Source: Aphanomyces cochlioides (taxonomy: Eukaryota > Oomycota > Saprolegniomycetes > Saprolegniales > Verrucalvaceae). Taken from it: a DNA stretch of 64,000 nucleotides. Below, piece after piece: positions 1 through 14,700 of the stretch (positions are counted from its first letter, which is position 1; every line of letters starts with the position of its first letter). The DNA lies in contig JAHQRK010000015.1 of the NCBI GenBank assembly GCA_019828595.1, positions 1 to 64,000 of the forward strand, read 5' to 3'. Position numbers and translations under genes: made by a program. The notes below the pieces were generated by a model that made no database searches, was not told where the DNA came from, and saw only the letters and a program-made list of their open reading frames with translations.

Positions 1-2240
1 TAAACTTTTGACGTTGCCAAAGTCTAAAAGAAATCTCGCATCCCCCTCTACAAGTTGAACAGTAGGTAGTAGGGCAATAATCTATTGAATCAGCCCACGC
101 ACAATAAACACCCTCTACAAGGTACATGACTCATTCACTTTCTAGATTGCAGCGCATGAGTTCGATGTGTCAATATTACATGTACTCTTGTATAGCCGGA
201 GTGAGAAACGGCACAGAAACAACGTGAGACAAAAAAGGAAAACTTTCGATTACAATTAGCATGAAGGAGGACTAGGCATGATAGTACTGCTGGTATGTGC
301 TTCTGGAATATCTTCAAGGGGTTCATGTTGTGTTTTCGTCAAGTCAATCTATTATATTAACTTCCAATCATATTGCGTCATTCGGTGTGATAGTAGGAAC
401 ATATCACAGGTGCAGTCATTATATACATCTGCTGCATCTATGATAAAAACATGATCTTTTTGTATTAGAGTGCGATAGGAAATCTATCACAGTTGCCTGA
501 AAAACATTTTCAAAACAAGTTTTTGACTTGATTTCAGTATACAGATCTGAAATGTGCAAAATTCTGAGCAACTGTGATAGAGATTCTATCACGGTTTACT
601 CAACAAACAAATATTGGCAGATATGAAGCTTCATTTAGTCGCCAGCATGAAGTCTAACCGAGAAACAAAGATGCTCTGAATAAATTTAACGTCTAGCACG
701 GATATAAGCTAGGCTAGCTGCAGCAGAACACGACATTTGTTGACGTTTTATGCGCTCACTCGCCTGATTGTACTGTTAGCATATGTAAATGTCGAGCACA
801 AAACACAAAGCATTGTGGATATCTTGAAAACTATACGAATAGTCAATTAAGGCATAAACAAAACTGCAGGAGTCATAAATAATGATGACGGATGGTGTGG
901 AGATCACACCTTCGCCACTACCTCATAACCCTATAAACTTTTGAATTGCCAAACTCTAAAAGAAATCTCGCATCCCCTCTACAAGTTGAACAGTAGGTAG
1001 TAGGGCAATAATCTATTGAATCAGCCCACGCACAATAAACACCCTCTACAAGGTACATGACTCATTCACTTAGATTGCAGCGCATGAGTTCGATGTGTCA
1101 ATATTACATGTACTCTTGTATAGCCGGAGTGAGAAACGGCACAGAACAACGTGAGACAAAAAAGGAAAACTTTGGATTACAATTAGCATGAAGGAGGACT
1201 AGGCATGATAGTACTGCTGGTATGTGCTTCTGGAATATCTTCAAGGGGTTCATGTTGTGTTTTCGTCAAGTCAATCTATTATATTAACTTCCAATCATAT
1301 TGCGTCATTCGGTGTGATAGGAATCATATCACAGTTGCAGTCATTATATACATCTGCTGCATCTATGATAAAAACATGATCTTTTTGTATTAGAGTGCGA
1401 TAGGAAATCTATCACAGTTGCCTGAAAAACATTTTCAAAACAAGTTTTTGACTTGATTTCAGTATACAGATCTGAAATGTGCAAAATTCTGAGCAACTGT
1501 GATAGAGATTCTATCACGGTTTTCTCAACAAACAAATATTGGCAGATATGAAGCTTCATTTAGTCGCCAGCATGAAGTCTAACCGAGAAACAAAGATGCT
1601 CTGAATAAATTTAACGTCTAGCACGGATATAAGCTAGGCTAGCTGCAGCAGAACACGACATTTGTTGACGTTTTATGCGCTCACTCGCCTGATTGTACTG
1701 TTAGCATATGTAAATGTCGAGCACAAAACACAAAGCATTGTGGATATCTTGAAAACTATACGAATAGTCAATTAAGGCATAAACAAAACTGCAGGAGTCA
1801 TAAATAATGATGACGGATGGTGTGGAGATCACACCTTCGCCACTACCTCATAACCCTATAAACTTTTGACGTTGCCAAAGTCTAAAAGAAATCTCGCATC
1901 CCCCTCTACAAGTTGAACAGTAGGTAGTAGGGCAATAATCTATTGAATCAGCCCACGCACAATAAACACCCTCTACAAGGTACATGACTCATTCACTTAG
2001 ATTGCAGCGCATGAGTTCGATGTGTCAATATTACATGTACTCTTGTATAGCCGGAGTGAGAAACGGCACAGAACAACGTGAGACAAAAAAGGAAAACTTT
2101 CGATTACAATTAGCATGAAGGAGGACTAGGCATGATAGTACTGCTGGTATGTGCTTCTGGAATATCTTCAAGGGGTTCATGTTGTGTTTTCGTCAAGTCA
2201 ATCTATTATATTAACTTCCAATCATATTGCGTCATTCGGT

Positions 2241-2259
2241 GTGATAGGAATCATATCAC
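2241..2259 (+). promoter_or_regulatory. Dyad site 1 of the satellite unit
   Basis: GTGATAGGAATCATATCAC is an imperfect palindrome with GTGATA/TATCAC arms. It is followed by AGTTGCAG, or AGGTGCAG in most distal units. It shares its arms and 3' flank with sites 2 and 3 and recurs in every unit. In the first unit (391-412) it is altered by extra bases. Whether a protein binds it is unknown. Confidence 0.6.
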
Positions 2260-2323
2260 AGTTGCAGTCATTATATACATCTGCTGCATCTATGATAAAA
2301 ACATGATCTTTTTGTATTAGAGT

Positions 2324-2342
2324 GCGATAGGAAATCTATCAC
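2324..2342 (+). promoter_or_regulatory. Dyad site 2 of the satellite unit
   Basis: GCGATAGGAAATCTATCAC is followed by AGTTGCC, the same layout as site 1 and in the same orientation, 83 bp downstream. One unit (near 3249) reads GTGATAG here, which makes the dyad perfect. That supports a common ancestral motif for the three sites. Confidence 0.6.
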
Positions 2343-2425
2343 AGTTGCCTGAAAAACATTTTCAAAACAAGTTTTTGACTTGATTTCAGTATACAGATCT
2401 GAAATGTGCAAAATTCTGAGCAACT

Positions 2426-2444
2426 GTGATAGAGATTCTATCAC
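2426..2444 (-). promoter_or_regulatory. Dyad site 3 of the satellite unit (inverted)
   Basis: On the minus strand this reads GTGATAGAATCTCTATCAC followed by AGTTGC. It has perfect 8-bp arms and a 3-nt loop. It is the same motif as sites 1 and 2 in opposite orientation, so sites 2 and 3 face each other across about 83 bp. Confidence 0.6.
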
Positions 2445-2744
2445 GGTTTCTCAACAAACAAATATTGGCAGATATGAAGCTTCATTTAGTCGCCAGCATG
2501 AAGTCTAACCGAGAAACAAAGATGCTCTGAATAAATTTAACGTCTAGCACGGATATAAGCTAGGCTAGCTGCAGCAGAACACGACATTTGTTGACGTTTT
2601 ATGCGCTCACTCGCCTGATTGTACTGTTAGCATATGTAAATGTCGAGCACAAAACACAAAGCATTGTGGATATCTTGAAAACTATACGAATAGTCAATTA
2701 AGGCATAAACAAAACTGCAGGAGTCATAAATAATGATGACGGAT

Positions 2745-2761
2745 GGTGTGGAGATCACACC
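2745..2761. repeat. Short hairpin near the unit end
   Basis: GGTGTG-GAGAT-CACACC is a perfect 6-bp inverted repeat with a 5-nt loop, present in all full units. Its sequence is unrelated to dyad sites 1-3. Confidence 0.5.
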
Positions 2762-5700
2762 TTCGCCACTACCTCATAACCCTATAAACTTTTGACGTTG
2801 CCAAAGTCTAAAAGAAATCTCGCATCCCCTCTACAAGTTGAACAGTAGGTAGTAGGGCAATAATCTATTGAATCAGCCCACGCACAATAAACACCCTCTA
2901 CAAGGTACATGACTCATTCACTTAGATTGCAGCGCATGAGTTCGATGTGTCAATATTACATGTACTCTTGTATAGCCGGAGTGAGAAACGGCACAGAACA
3001 ACGTGAGACAAAAAAGGAAAACTTTCGATTACAATTAGCATGAAGGAGGACTAGGCATGATAGTACTGCTGGTATGTGCTTCTGGAATATCTTCAAGGGG
3101 TTCATGTTGTGTTTTCGTCAAGTCAATCTATTATATTAACTTCCAATCATATTGCGTCATTCGGTGTGATAGGAATCATATCACAGTTGCAGTCATTATA
3201 TACATCTGCTGCATCTATGATAAAAACATGATCTTTTTGTATTAGAGTGTGATAGGAAATCTATCACAGTTGCCTGAAAAACATTTTCAAAACAAGTTTT
3301 TGACTTGATTTCAGTATACAGATCTGAAATGTGCAAAATTCTGAGCAACTGTGATAGAGATTCTATCACGGTTTCTCAACAAACAAATATTGGCAGATAT
3401 GAAGCTTCATTTAGTCGCCAGCATGAAGTCTAACCGAGAAACAAAGATGCTCTGAATAAATTTAACGTCTAGCACGGATATAAGCTAGGCTAGCTGCAGC
3501 AGAACACGACATTTGTTGACGTTTTATGCGCTCACTCGCCTGATTGTACTGTTAGCATATGTAAATGTCGAGCACAAAACACAAAGCATTGTGGATATCT
3601 TGAAAACTATACGAATAGTCAATTAAGGCATAAACAAAACTGCAGGAGTCATAAATAATGATGACGGATGGTGTGGAGATCACACCTTCGCCACTACCTC
3701 ATAACCCTATAAACTTTTGACGTTGCCAAAGTCTAAAAGAAATCTCGCATCCCCCTCTACAAGTTGAACAGTAGGTAGTAGGGCAATAATCTATTGAATC
3801 AGCCCACGCACAATAAACACCCTCTACAAGGTACATGACTCATTCACTTAGATTGCAGCGCATGAGTTCGATGTGTCAATATTACATGTACTCTTGTATA
3901 GCCGGAGTGAGAAACGGCACAGAACAACGTGAGACAAAAAAGGAAAACTTTCGATTACAATTAGCATGAAGGAGGACTAGGCATGATAGTACTGCTGGTA
4001 TGTGCTTCTGGAATATCTTCAAGGGGTTCATGTTGTGTTTTCGTCAAGTCAATCTATTATATTAACTTCCAATCATATTGCGTCATTCGGTGTGATAGGA
4101 ATCATATCACAGTTGCAGTCATTATATACATCTGCTGCATCTATGATAAAAACATGATCTTTTTGTATTAGAGTGCGATAGGAAATCTATCACAGTTGCC
4201 TGAAAAACATTTTCAAAACAAGTTTTTGACTTGATTTCAGTATACAGATCTGAAATGTGCAAAATTCTGAGCAACTGTGATAGAGATTCTATCACGGTTT
4301 CTCAACAAACAAATATTGGCAGATATGAAGCTTCATTTAGTCGCCAGCATGAAGTCTAACCGAGAAACAAAGATGCTCTGAATAAATTTAACGTCTAGCA
4401 CGGATATAAGCTAGGCTAGCTGCAGCAGAACACGACATTTGTTGACGTTTTATGCGCTCACTCGCCTGATTGTACTGTTAGCATATGTAAATGTCGAGCA
4501 CAAAACACAAAGCATTGTGGATATCTTGAAAACTATACGAATAGTCAATTAAGGCATAAACAAAACTGCAGGAGTCATAAATAATGATGACGGATGGTGT
4601 GGAGATCACACCTTCGCCACTACCTCATAACCCTATAAACTTTTGACGTTGCCAAAGTCTAAAAGAAATCTCGCATCCCCCTCTACAAGTTGAACAGTAG
4701 GTAGTAGGGCAATAATCTATTGAATCAGCCCACGCACAATAAACACCCTCTACAAGGTACATGACTCATTCACTTAGATTGCAGCGCATGAGTTCGATGT
4801 GTCAATATTACATGTACTCTTGTATAGCCGGAGTGAGAAACGGCACAGAACAACGTGAGACAAAAAAGGAAAACTTTCGATTACAATTAGCATGAAGGAG
4901 GACTAGGCATGATAGTACTGCTGGTATGTGCTTCTGGAATATCTTCAAGGGGTTCATGTTGTGTTTTCGTCAAGTCAATCTATTATATTAACTTCCAATC
5001 ATATTGCGTCATTCGGTGTGATAGGAATCATATCACAGTTGCAGTCATTATATACATCTGCTGCATCTATGATAAAAACATGATCTTTTTGTATTAGAGT
5101 GCGATAGGAAATCTATCACAGTTGCCTGAAAAACATTTTCAAAACAAGTTTTTGACTTGATTTCAGTATACAGATCTGAAATGTGCAAAATTCTGAGCAA
5201 CTGTGATAGAGATTCTATCACGGTTTCTCAACAAACAAATATTGGCAGATATGAAGCTTCATTTAGTCGCCAGCATGAAGTCTAACCGAGAAACAAAGAT
5301 GCTCTGAATAAATTTAACGTCTAGCACGGATATAAGCTAGGCTAGCTGCAGCAGAACACGACATTTGTTGACGTTTTATGCGCTCACTCGCCTGATTGTA
5401 CTGTTAGCATATGTAAATGTCGAGCACAAAACACAAAGCATTGTGGATATCTTGAAAACTATACGAATAGTCAATTAAGGCATAAACAAAACTGCAGGAG
5501 TCATAAATAATGATGACGGATGGTGTGGAGATCACACCTTCGCCACTACCTCATAACCCTATAAACTTTTGACGTTGCCAAAGTCTAAAAGAAATCTCGC
5601 ATCCCCCTCTACAAGTTGAACAGTAGGTAGTAGGGCAATAATCTATTGAATCAGCCCACGCACAATAAACACCCTCTACAAGGTACATGACTCATTCACT

Positions 5701-8700
5701 TAGATTGCAGCGCATGAGTTCGATGTGTCAATATTACATGTACTCTTGTATAGCCGGAGTGAGAAACGGCACAGAACAACGTGAGACAAAAAAGGAAAAC
5801 TTTCGATTACAATTAGCATGAAGGAGGACTAGGCATGATAGTACTGCTGGTATGTGCTTCTGGAATATCTTCAAGGGGTTCATGTTGTGTTTTCGTCAAG
5901 TCAATCTATTATATTAACTTCCAATCATATTGCGTCATTCGGTGTGATAGGAATCATATCACAGTTGCAGTCATTATATACATCTGCTGCATCTATGATA
6001 AAAACATGATCTTTTTGTATTAGAGTGCGATAGGAAATCTATCACAGTTGCCTGAAAAACATTTTCAAAACAAGTTTTTGACTTGATTTCAGTATACAGA
6101 TCTGAAATGTGCAAAATTCTGAGCAACTGTGATAGAGATTCTATCACGGTTTCTCAACAAACAAATATTGGCAGATATGAAGCTTCATTTAGTCGCCAGC
6201 ATGAAGTCTAACCGAGAAACAAAGATGCTCTGAATAAATTTAACGTCTAGCACGGATATAAGCTAGGCTAGCTGCAGCAGAACACGACATTTGTTGACGT
6301 TTTATGCGCTCACTCGCCTGATTGTACTGTTAGCATATGTAAATGTCGAGCACAAAACACAAAGCATTGTGGATATCTTGAAAACTATACGAATAGTCAA
6401 TTAAGGCATAAACAAAACTGCAGGAGTCATAAATAATGATGACGGATGGTGTGGAGATCACACCTTCGCCACTACCTCATAACCCTATAAACTTTTGACG
6501 TTGCCAAAGTCTAAAAGAAATCTCGCATCCCCCTCTACAAGTTGAACAGTAGGTAGTAGGGCAATAATCTATTGAATCAGCCCACGCACAATAAACACCC
6601 TCTACAAGGTACATGACTCATTCACTTAGATTGCAGCGCATGAGTTCGATGTGTCAATATTACATGTACTCTTGTATAGCCGGAGTGAGAAACGGCACAG
6701 AACAACGTGAGACAAAAAAGGAAAACTTTCGATTACAATTAGCATGAAGGAGGACTAGGCATGATAGTACTGCTGGTATGTGCTTCTGGAATATCTTCAA
6801 GGGGTTCATGTTGTGTTTTCGTCAAGTCAATCTATTATATTAACTTCCAATCATATTGCGTCATTCGGTGTGATAGGAATCATATCACAGTTGCAGTCAT
6901 TATATACATCTGCTGCATCTATGATAAAAACATGATCTTTTTGTATTAGAGTGCGATAGGAAATCTATCACAGTTGCCTGAAAAACATTTTCAAAACAAG
7001 TTTTTGACTTGATTTCAGTATACAGATCTGAAATGTGCAAAATTCTGAGCAACTGTGATAGAGATTCTATCACGGTTTCTCAACAAACAAATATTGGCAG
7101 ATATGAAGCTTCATTTAGTCGCCAGCATGAAGTCTAACCGAGAAACAAAGATGCTCTGAATAAATTTAACGTCTAGCACGGATATAAGCTAGGCTAGCTG
7201 CAGCAGAACACGACATTTGTTGACGTTTTATGCGCTCACTCGCCTGATTGTACTGTTAGCATATGTAAATGTCGAGCACAAAACACAAAGCATTGTGGAT
7301 ATCTTGAAAACTATACGAATAGTCAATTAAGGCATAAACAAAACTGCAGGAGTCATAAATAATGATGACGGATGGTGTGGAGATCACACCTTCGCCACTA
7401 CCTCATAACCCTATAAACTTTTGACGTTGCCAAAGTCTAAAAGAAATCTCGCATCCCCCTCTACAAGTTGAACAGTAGGTAGTAGGGCAATAATCTATTG
7501 AATCAGCCCACGCACAATAAACACCCTCTACAAGGTACATGACTCATTCACTTAGATTGCAGCGCATGAGTTCGATGTGTCAATATTACATGTACTCTTG
7601 TATAGCCGGAGTGAGAAACGGCACAGAACAACGTGAGACAAAAAAGGAAAACTTTCGATTACAATTAGCATGAAGGAGGACTAGGCATGATAGTACTGCT
7701 GGTATGTGCTTCTGGAATATCTTCAAGGGGTTCATGTTGTGTTTTCGTCAAGTCAATCTATTATATTAACTTCCAATCATATTGCGTCATTCGGTGTGAT
7801 AGGAATCATATCACAGTTGCAGTCATTATATACATCTGCTGCATCTATGATAAAAACATGATCTTTTTGTATTAGAGTGCGATAGGAAATCTATCACAGT
7901 TGCCTGAAAAACATTTTCAAAACAAGTTTTTGACTTGATTTCAGTATACAGATCTGAAATGTGCAAAATTCTGAGCAACTGTGATAGAGATTCTATCACG
8001 GTTTCTCAACAAACAAATATTGGCAGATATGAAGCTTCATTTAGTCGCCAGCATGAAGTCTAACCGAGAAACAAAGATGCTCTGAATAAATTTAACGTCT
8101 AGCACGGATATAAGCTAGGCTAGCTGCAGCAGAACACGACATTTGTTGACGTTTTATGCGCTCACTCGCCTGATTGTACTGTTAGCATATGTAAATGTCG
8201 AGCACAAAACACAAAGCATTGTGGATATCTTGAAAACTATACGAATAGTCAATTAAGGCATAAACAAAACTGCAGGAGTCATAAATAATGATGACGGATG
8301 GTGTGGAGATCACACCTTCGCCACTACCTCATAACCCTATAAACTTTTGACGTTGCCAAAGTCTAAAAGAAATCTCGCATCCCCCTCTACAAGTTGAACA
8401 GTAGGTAGTAGGGCAATAATCTATTGAATCAGCCCACGCACAATAAACACCCTCTACAAGGTACATGACTCATTCACTTAGATTGCAGCGCATGAGTTCG
8501 ATGTGTCAATATTACATGTACTCTTGTATAGCCGGAGTGAGAAACGGCACAGAACAACGTGAGACAAAAAAGGAAAACTTTCGATTACAATTAGCATGAA
8601 GGAGGACTAGGCATGATAGTACTGCTGGTATGTGCTTCTGGAATATCTTCAAGGGGTTCATGTTGTGTTTTCGTCAAGTCAATCTATTATATTAACTTCC

Positions 8701-11700
8701 AATCATATTGCGTCATTCGGTGTGATAGGAATCATATCACAGTTGCAGTCATTATATACATCTGCTGCATCTATGATAAAAACATGATCTTTTTGTATTA
8801 GAGTGCGATAGGAAATCTATCACAGTTGCCTGAAAAACATTTTCAAAACAAGTTTTTGACTTGATTTCAGTATACAGATCTGAAATGTGCAAAATTCTGA
8901 GCAACTGTGATAGAGATTCTATCACGGTTTCTCAACAAACAAATATTGGCAGATATGAAGCTTCATTTAGTCGCCAGCATGAAGTCTAACCGAGAAACAA
9001 AGATGCTCTGAATAAATTTAACGTCTAGCACGGATATAAGCTAGGCTAGCTGCAGCAGAACACGACATTTGTTGACGTTTCATGCGCTCACTCGCCTGAT
9101 TGTACTGTTAGCATATGTAAATGTCGAGCACAAAACACAAAGCATTGTGGATATCTTGAAAACTATACGAATAGTCAATTAAGGCATAAACAAAACTGCA
9201 GGAGTCATAAATAATGATGACGGATGGTGTGGAGATCACACCTTCGCCACTACCTCATAACCCTATAAACTTTTGACGTTGCCAAAGTCTAAAAGAAATC
9301 TCGCATCCCCCTCTACAAGTTGAACAGTAGGTAGTAGGGCAATAATCTATTGAATCAGCCCACGCACAATAAACACCCTCTACAAGGTACATGACTCATT
9401 CACTTAGATTGCAGCGCATGAGTTCGATGTGTCAATATTACATGTACTCTTGTATAGCCGGAGTGAGAAACGGCACAGAACAACGTGAGACAAAAAAGGA
9501 AAACTTTCGATTACAATTAGCATGAAGGAGGACTAGGCATGATAGTACTGCTGGTATGTGCTTCTGGAATATCTTCAAGGGGTTCATGTTGTGTTTTCGT
9601 CAAGTCAATCTATTATATTAACTTCCAATCATATTGCGTCATTCGGTGTGATAGGAATCATATCACAGTTGCAGTCATTATATACATCTGCTGCATCTAT
9701 GATAAAAACATGATCTTTTTGTATTAGAGTGCGATAGGAAATCTATCACAGTTGCCTGAAAAACATTTTCAAAACAAGTTTTTGACTTGATTTCAGTATA
9801 CAGATCTGAAATGTGCAAAATTCTGAGCAACTGTGATAGAGATTCTATCACGGTTTCTCAACAAACAAATATTGGCAGATATGAAGCTTCATTTAGTCGC
9901 CAGCATGAAGTCTAACCGAGAAACAAAGATGCTCTGAATAAATTTAACGTCTAGCACGGATATAAGCTAGGCTAGCTGCAGCAGAACACGACATTTGTTG
10001 ACGTTTTATGCGCTCACTCGCCTGATTGTACTGTTAGCATATGTAAATGTCGAGCACAAAACACAAAGCATTGTGGATATCTTGAAAACTATACGAATAG
10101 TCAATTAAGGCATAAACAAAACTGCAGGAGTCATAAATAATGATGACGGATGGTGTGGAGATCACACCTTCGCCACTACCTCATAACCCTATAAACTTTT
10201 GACGTTGCCAAAGTCTAAAAGAAATCTCGCATCCCCCTCTACAAGTTGAACAGTAGGTAGTAGGGCAATAATCTATTGAATCAGCCCACGCACAATAAAC
10301 ACCCTCTACAAGGTACATGACTCATTCACTTAGATTGCAGCGCATGAGTTCGATGTGTCAATATTACATGTACTCTTGTATAGCCGGAGTGAGAAACGGC
10401 ACAGAACAACGTGAGACAAAAAAGGAAAACTTTCGATTACAATTAGCATGAAGGAGGACTAGGCATGATAGTACTGCTGGTATGTGCTTCTGGAATATCT
10501 TCAAGGGGTTCATGTTGTGTTTTCGTCAAGTCAATCTATTATATTAACTTCCAATCATATTGCGTCATTCGGTGTGATAGGAATCATATCACAGTTGCAG
10601 TCATTATATACATCTGCTGCATCTATGATAAAAACATGATCTTTTTGTATTAGAGTGCGATAGGAAATCTATCACAGTTGCCTGAAAAACATTTTCAAAA
10701 CAAGTTTTTGACTTGATTTCAGTATACAGATCTGAAATGTGCAAAATTCTGAGCAACTGTGATAGAGATTCTATCACGGTTTCTCAACAAACAAATATTG
10801 GCAGATATGAAGCTTCATTTAGTCGCCAGCATGAAGTCTAACCGAGAAACAAAGATGCTCTGAATAAATTTAACGTCTAGCACGGATATAAGCTAGGCTA
10901 GCTGCAGCAGAACACGACATTTGTTGACGTTTTATGCGCTCACTCGCCTGATTGTACTGTTAGCATATGTAAATGTCGAGCACAAAACACAAAGCATTGT
11001 GGATATCTTGAAAACTATACGAATAGTCAATTAAGGCATAAACAAAACTGCAGGAGTCATAAATAATGATGACGGATGGTGTGGAGATCACACCTTCGCC
11101 ACTACCTCATAACCCTATAAACTTTTGACGTTGCCAAAGTCTAAAAGAAATCTCGCATCCCCCTCTACAAGTTGAACAGTAGGTAGTAGGGCAATAATCT
11201 ATTGAATCAGCCCACGCACAATAAACACCCTCTACAAGGTACATGACTCATTCACTTAGATTGCAGCGCATGAGTTCGATGTGTCAATATTACATGTACT
11301 CTTGTATAGCCGGAGTGAGAAACGGCACAGAACAACGTGAGACAAAAAAGGAAAACTTTCGATTACAATTAGCATGAAGGAGGACTAGGCATGATAGTAC
11401 TGCTGGTATGTGCTTCTGGAATATCTTCAAGGGGTTCATGTTGTGTTTTCGTCAAGTCAATCTATTATATTAACTTCCAATCATATTGCGTCATTCGGTG
11501 TGATAGGAATCATATCACAGTTGCAGTCATTATATACATCTGCTGCATCTATGATAAAAACATGATCTTTTTGTATTAGAGTGCGATAGGAAATCTATCA
11601 CAGTTGCCTGAAAAACATTTTCAAAACAAGTTTTTGACTTGATTTCAGTATACAGATCTGAAATGTGCAAAATTCTGAGCAACTGTGATAGAGATTCTAT

Positions 11701-14700
11701 CACGGTTTCTCAACAAACAAATATTGGCAGATATGAAGCTTCATTTAGTCGCCAGCATGAAGTCTAACCGAGAAACAAAGATGCTCTGAATAAATTTAAC
11801 GTCTAGCACGGATATAAGCTAGGCTAGCTGCAGCAGAACACGACATTTGTTGACGTTTTATGCGCTCACTCGCCTGATTGTACTGTTAGCATATGTAAAT
11901 GTCGAGCACAAAACACAAAGCATTGTGGATATCTTGAAAACTATACGAATAGTCAATTAAGGCATAAACAAAACTGCAGGAGTCATAAATAATGATGACG
12001 GATGGTGTGGAGATCACACCTTCGCCACTACCTCATAACCCTATAAACTTTTGACGTTGCCAAAGTCTAAAAGAAATCTCGCATCCCCCTCTACAAGTTG
12101 AACAGTAGGTAGTAGGGCAATAATCTATTGAATCAGCCCACGCACAATAAACACCCTCTACAAGGTACATGACTCATTCACTTAGATTGCAGCGCATGAG
12201 TTCGATGTGTCAATATTACATGTACTCTTGTATAGCCGGAGTGAGAAACGGCACAGAACAACGTGAGACAAAAAAGGAAAACTTTCGATTACAATTAGCA
12301 TGAAGGAGGACTAGGCATGATAGTACTGCTGGTATGTGCTTCTGGAATATCTTCAAGGGGTTCATGTTGTGTTTTCGTCAAGTCAATCTATTATATTAAC
12401 TTCCAATCATATTGCGTCATTCGGTGTGATAGGAATCATATCACAGTTGCAGTCATTATATACATCTGCTGCATCTATGATAAAAACATGATCTTTTTGT
12501 ATTAGAGTGCGATAGGAAATCTATCACAGTTGCCTGAAAAACATTTTCAAAACAAGTTTTTGACTTGATTTCAGTATACAGATCTGAAATGTGCAAAATT
12601 CTGAGCAACTGTGATAGAGATTCTATCACGGTTTCTCAACAAACAAATATTGGCAGATATGAAGCTTCATTTAGTCGCCAGCATGAAGTCTAACCGAGAA
12701 ACAAAGATGCTCTGAATAAATTTAACGTCTAGCACGGATATAAGCTAGGCTAGCTGCAGCAGAACACGACATTTGTTGACGTTTTATGCGCTCACTCGCC
12801 TGATTGTACTGTTAGCATATGTAAATGTCGAGCACAAAACACAAAGCATTGTGGATATCTTGAAAACTATACGAATAGTCAATTAAGGCATAAACAAAAC
12901 TGCAGGAGTCATAAATAATGATGACGGATGGTGTGGAGATCACACCTTCGCCACTACCTCATAACCCTATAAACTTTTGACGTTGCCAAAGTCTAAAAGA
13001 AATCTCGCATCCCCCTCTACAAGTTGAACAGTAGGTAGTAGGGCAATAATCTATTGAATCAGCCCACGCACAATAAACACCCTCTACAAGGTACATGACT
13101 CATTCACTTAGATTGCAGCGCATGAGTTCGATGTGTCAATATTACATGTACTCTTGTATAGCCGGAGTGAGAAACGGCACAGAACAACGTGAGACAAAAA
13201 AGGAAAACTTTCGATTACAATTAGCATGAAGGAGGACTAGGCATGATAGTACTGCTGGTATGTGCTTCTGGAATATCTTCAAGGGGTTCATGTTGTGTTT
13301 TCGTCAAGTCAATCTATTATATTAACTTCCAATCATATTGCGTCATTCGGTGTGATAGGAATCATATCACAGTTGCAGTCATTATATACATCTGCTGCAT
13401 CTATGATAAAAACATGATCTTTTTGTATTAGAGTGCGATAGGAAATCTATCACAGTTGCCTGAAAAACATTTTCAAAACAAGTTTTTGACTTGATTTCAG
13501 TATACAGATCTGAAATGTGCAAAATTCTGAGCAACTGTGATAGAGATTCTATCACGGTTTCTCAACAAACAAATATTGGCAGATATGAAGCTTCATTTAG
13601 TCGCCAGCATGAAGTCTAACCGAGAAACAAAGATGCTCTGAATAAATTTAACGTCTAGCACGGATATAAGCTAGGCTAGCTGCAGCAGAACACGACATTT
13701 GTTGACGTTTTATGCGCTCACTCGCCTGATTGTACTGTTAGCATATGTAAATGTCGAGCACAAAACACAAAGCATTGTGGATATCTTGAAAACTATACGA
13801 ATAGTCAATTAAGGCATAAACAAAACTGCAGGAGTCATAAATAATGATGACGGATGGTGTGGAGATCACACCTTCGCCACTACCTCATAACCCTATAAAC
13901 TTTTGACGTTGCCAAAGTCTAAAAGAAATCTCGCATCCCCTCTACAAGTTGAACAGTAGGTAGTAGGGCAATAATCTATTGAATCAGCCCACGCACAATA
14001 AACACCCTCTACAAGGTACATGACTCATTCACTTAGATTGCAGCGCATGAGTTCGATGTGTCAATATTACATGTACTCTTGTATAGCCGGAGTGAGAAAC
14101 GGCACAGAACAACGTGAGACAAAAAAGGAAAACTTTCGATTACAATTAGCATGAAGGAGGACTAGGCATGATAGTACTGCTGGTATGTGCTTCTGGAATA
14201 TCTTCAAGGGGTTCATGTTGTGTTTTCGTCAAGTCAATCTATTATATTAACTTCCAATCATATTGCGTCATTCGGTGTGATAGGAATCATATCACAGTTG
14301 CAGTCATTATATACATCTGCTGCATCTATGATAAAAACATGATCTTTTTGTATTAGAGTGCGATAGGAAATCTATCACAGTTGCCTGAAAAACATTTTCA
14401 AAACAAGTTTTTGACTTGATTTCAGTATACAGATCTGAAATGTGCAAAATTCTGAGCAACTGTGATAGAGATTCTATCACGGTTTCTCAACAAACAAATA
14501 TTGGCAGATATGAAGCTTCATTTAGTCGCCAGCATGAAGTCTAACCGAGAAACAAAGATGCTCTGAATAAATTTAACGTCTAGCACGGATATAAGCTAGG
14601 CTAGCTGCAGCAGAACACGACATTTGTTGACGTTTTATGCGCTCACTCGCCTGATTGTACTGTTAGCATATGTAAATGTCGAGCACAAAACACAAAGCAT

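Larger units (their letters stand above)
1859..2784 (+). repeat. Representative satellite unit (926 bp)
   Basis: This copy is typical of the array and is given as a reference. It opens with TAAACTTTTGACGTTGCC and ends with the CCTA of CTCATAACCCTA. It is AT-rich and contains four dyad sites, at 2241-2259, 2324-2342, 2426-2444 and 2745-2761. A 62-codon ATG frame on the plus strand (2132-2320) is present in almost every copy only because the DNA is identical. The overlapping minus-strand frame is opened or closed by 1-2 bp length variants, so neither frame looks selected as protein. Confidence 0.9.

Noticed and set aside
1846..1862. CTCATAACCCTATAAAC as telomere-like repeat
   Set aside because: It occurs once per unit and does not match the (TTTAGGG)n repeat expected in stramenopiles.
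2132..2320. A 62-codon ATG frame repeated in almost every satellite unit
   Set aside because: It recurs because the DNA is identical, not because codons are conserved; variants between units include a non-conservative change (Val to Gly). Composition is Ile/Cys/Tyr-rich and no domain or leader is recognised.
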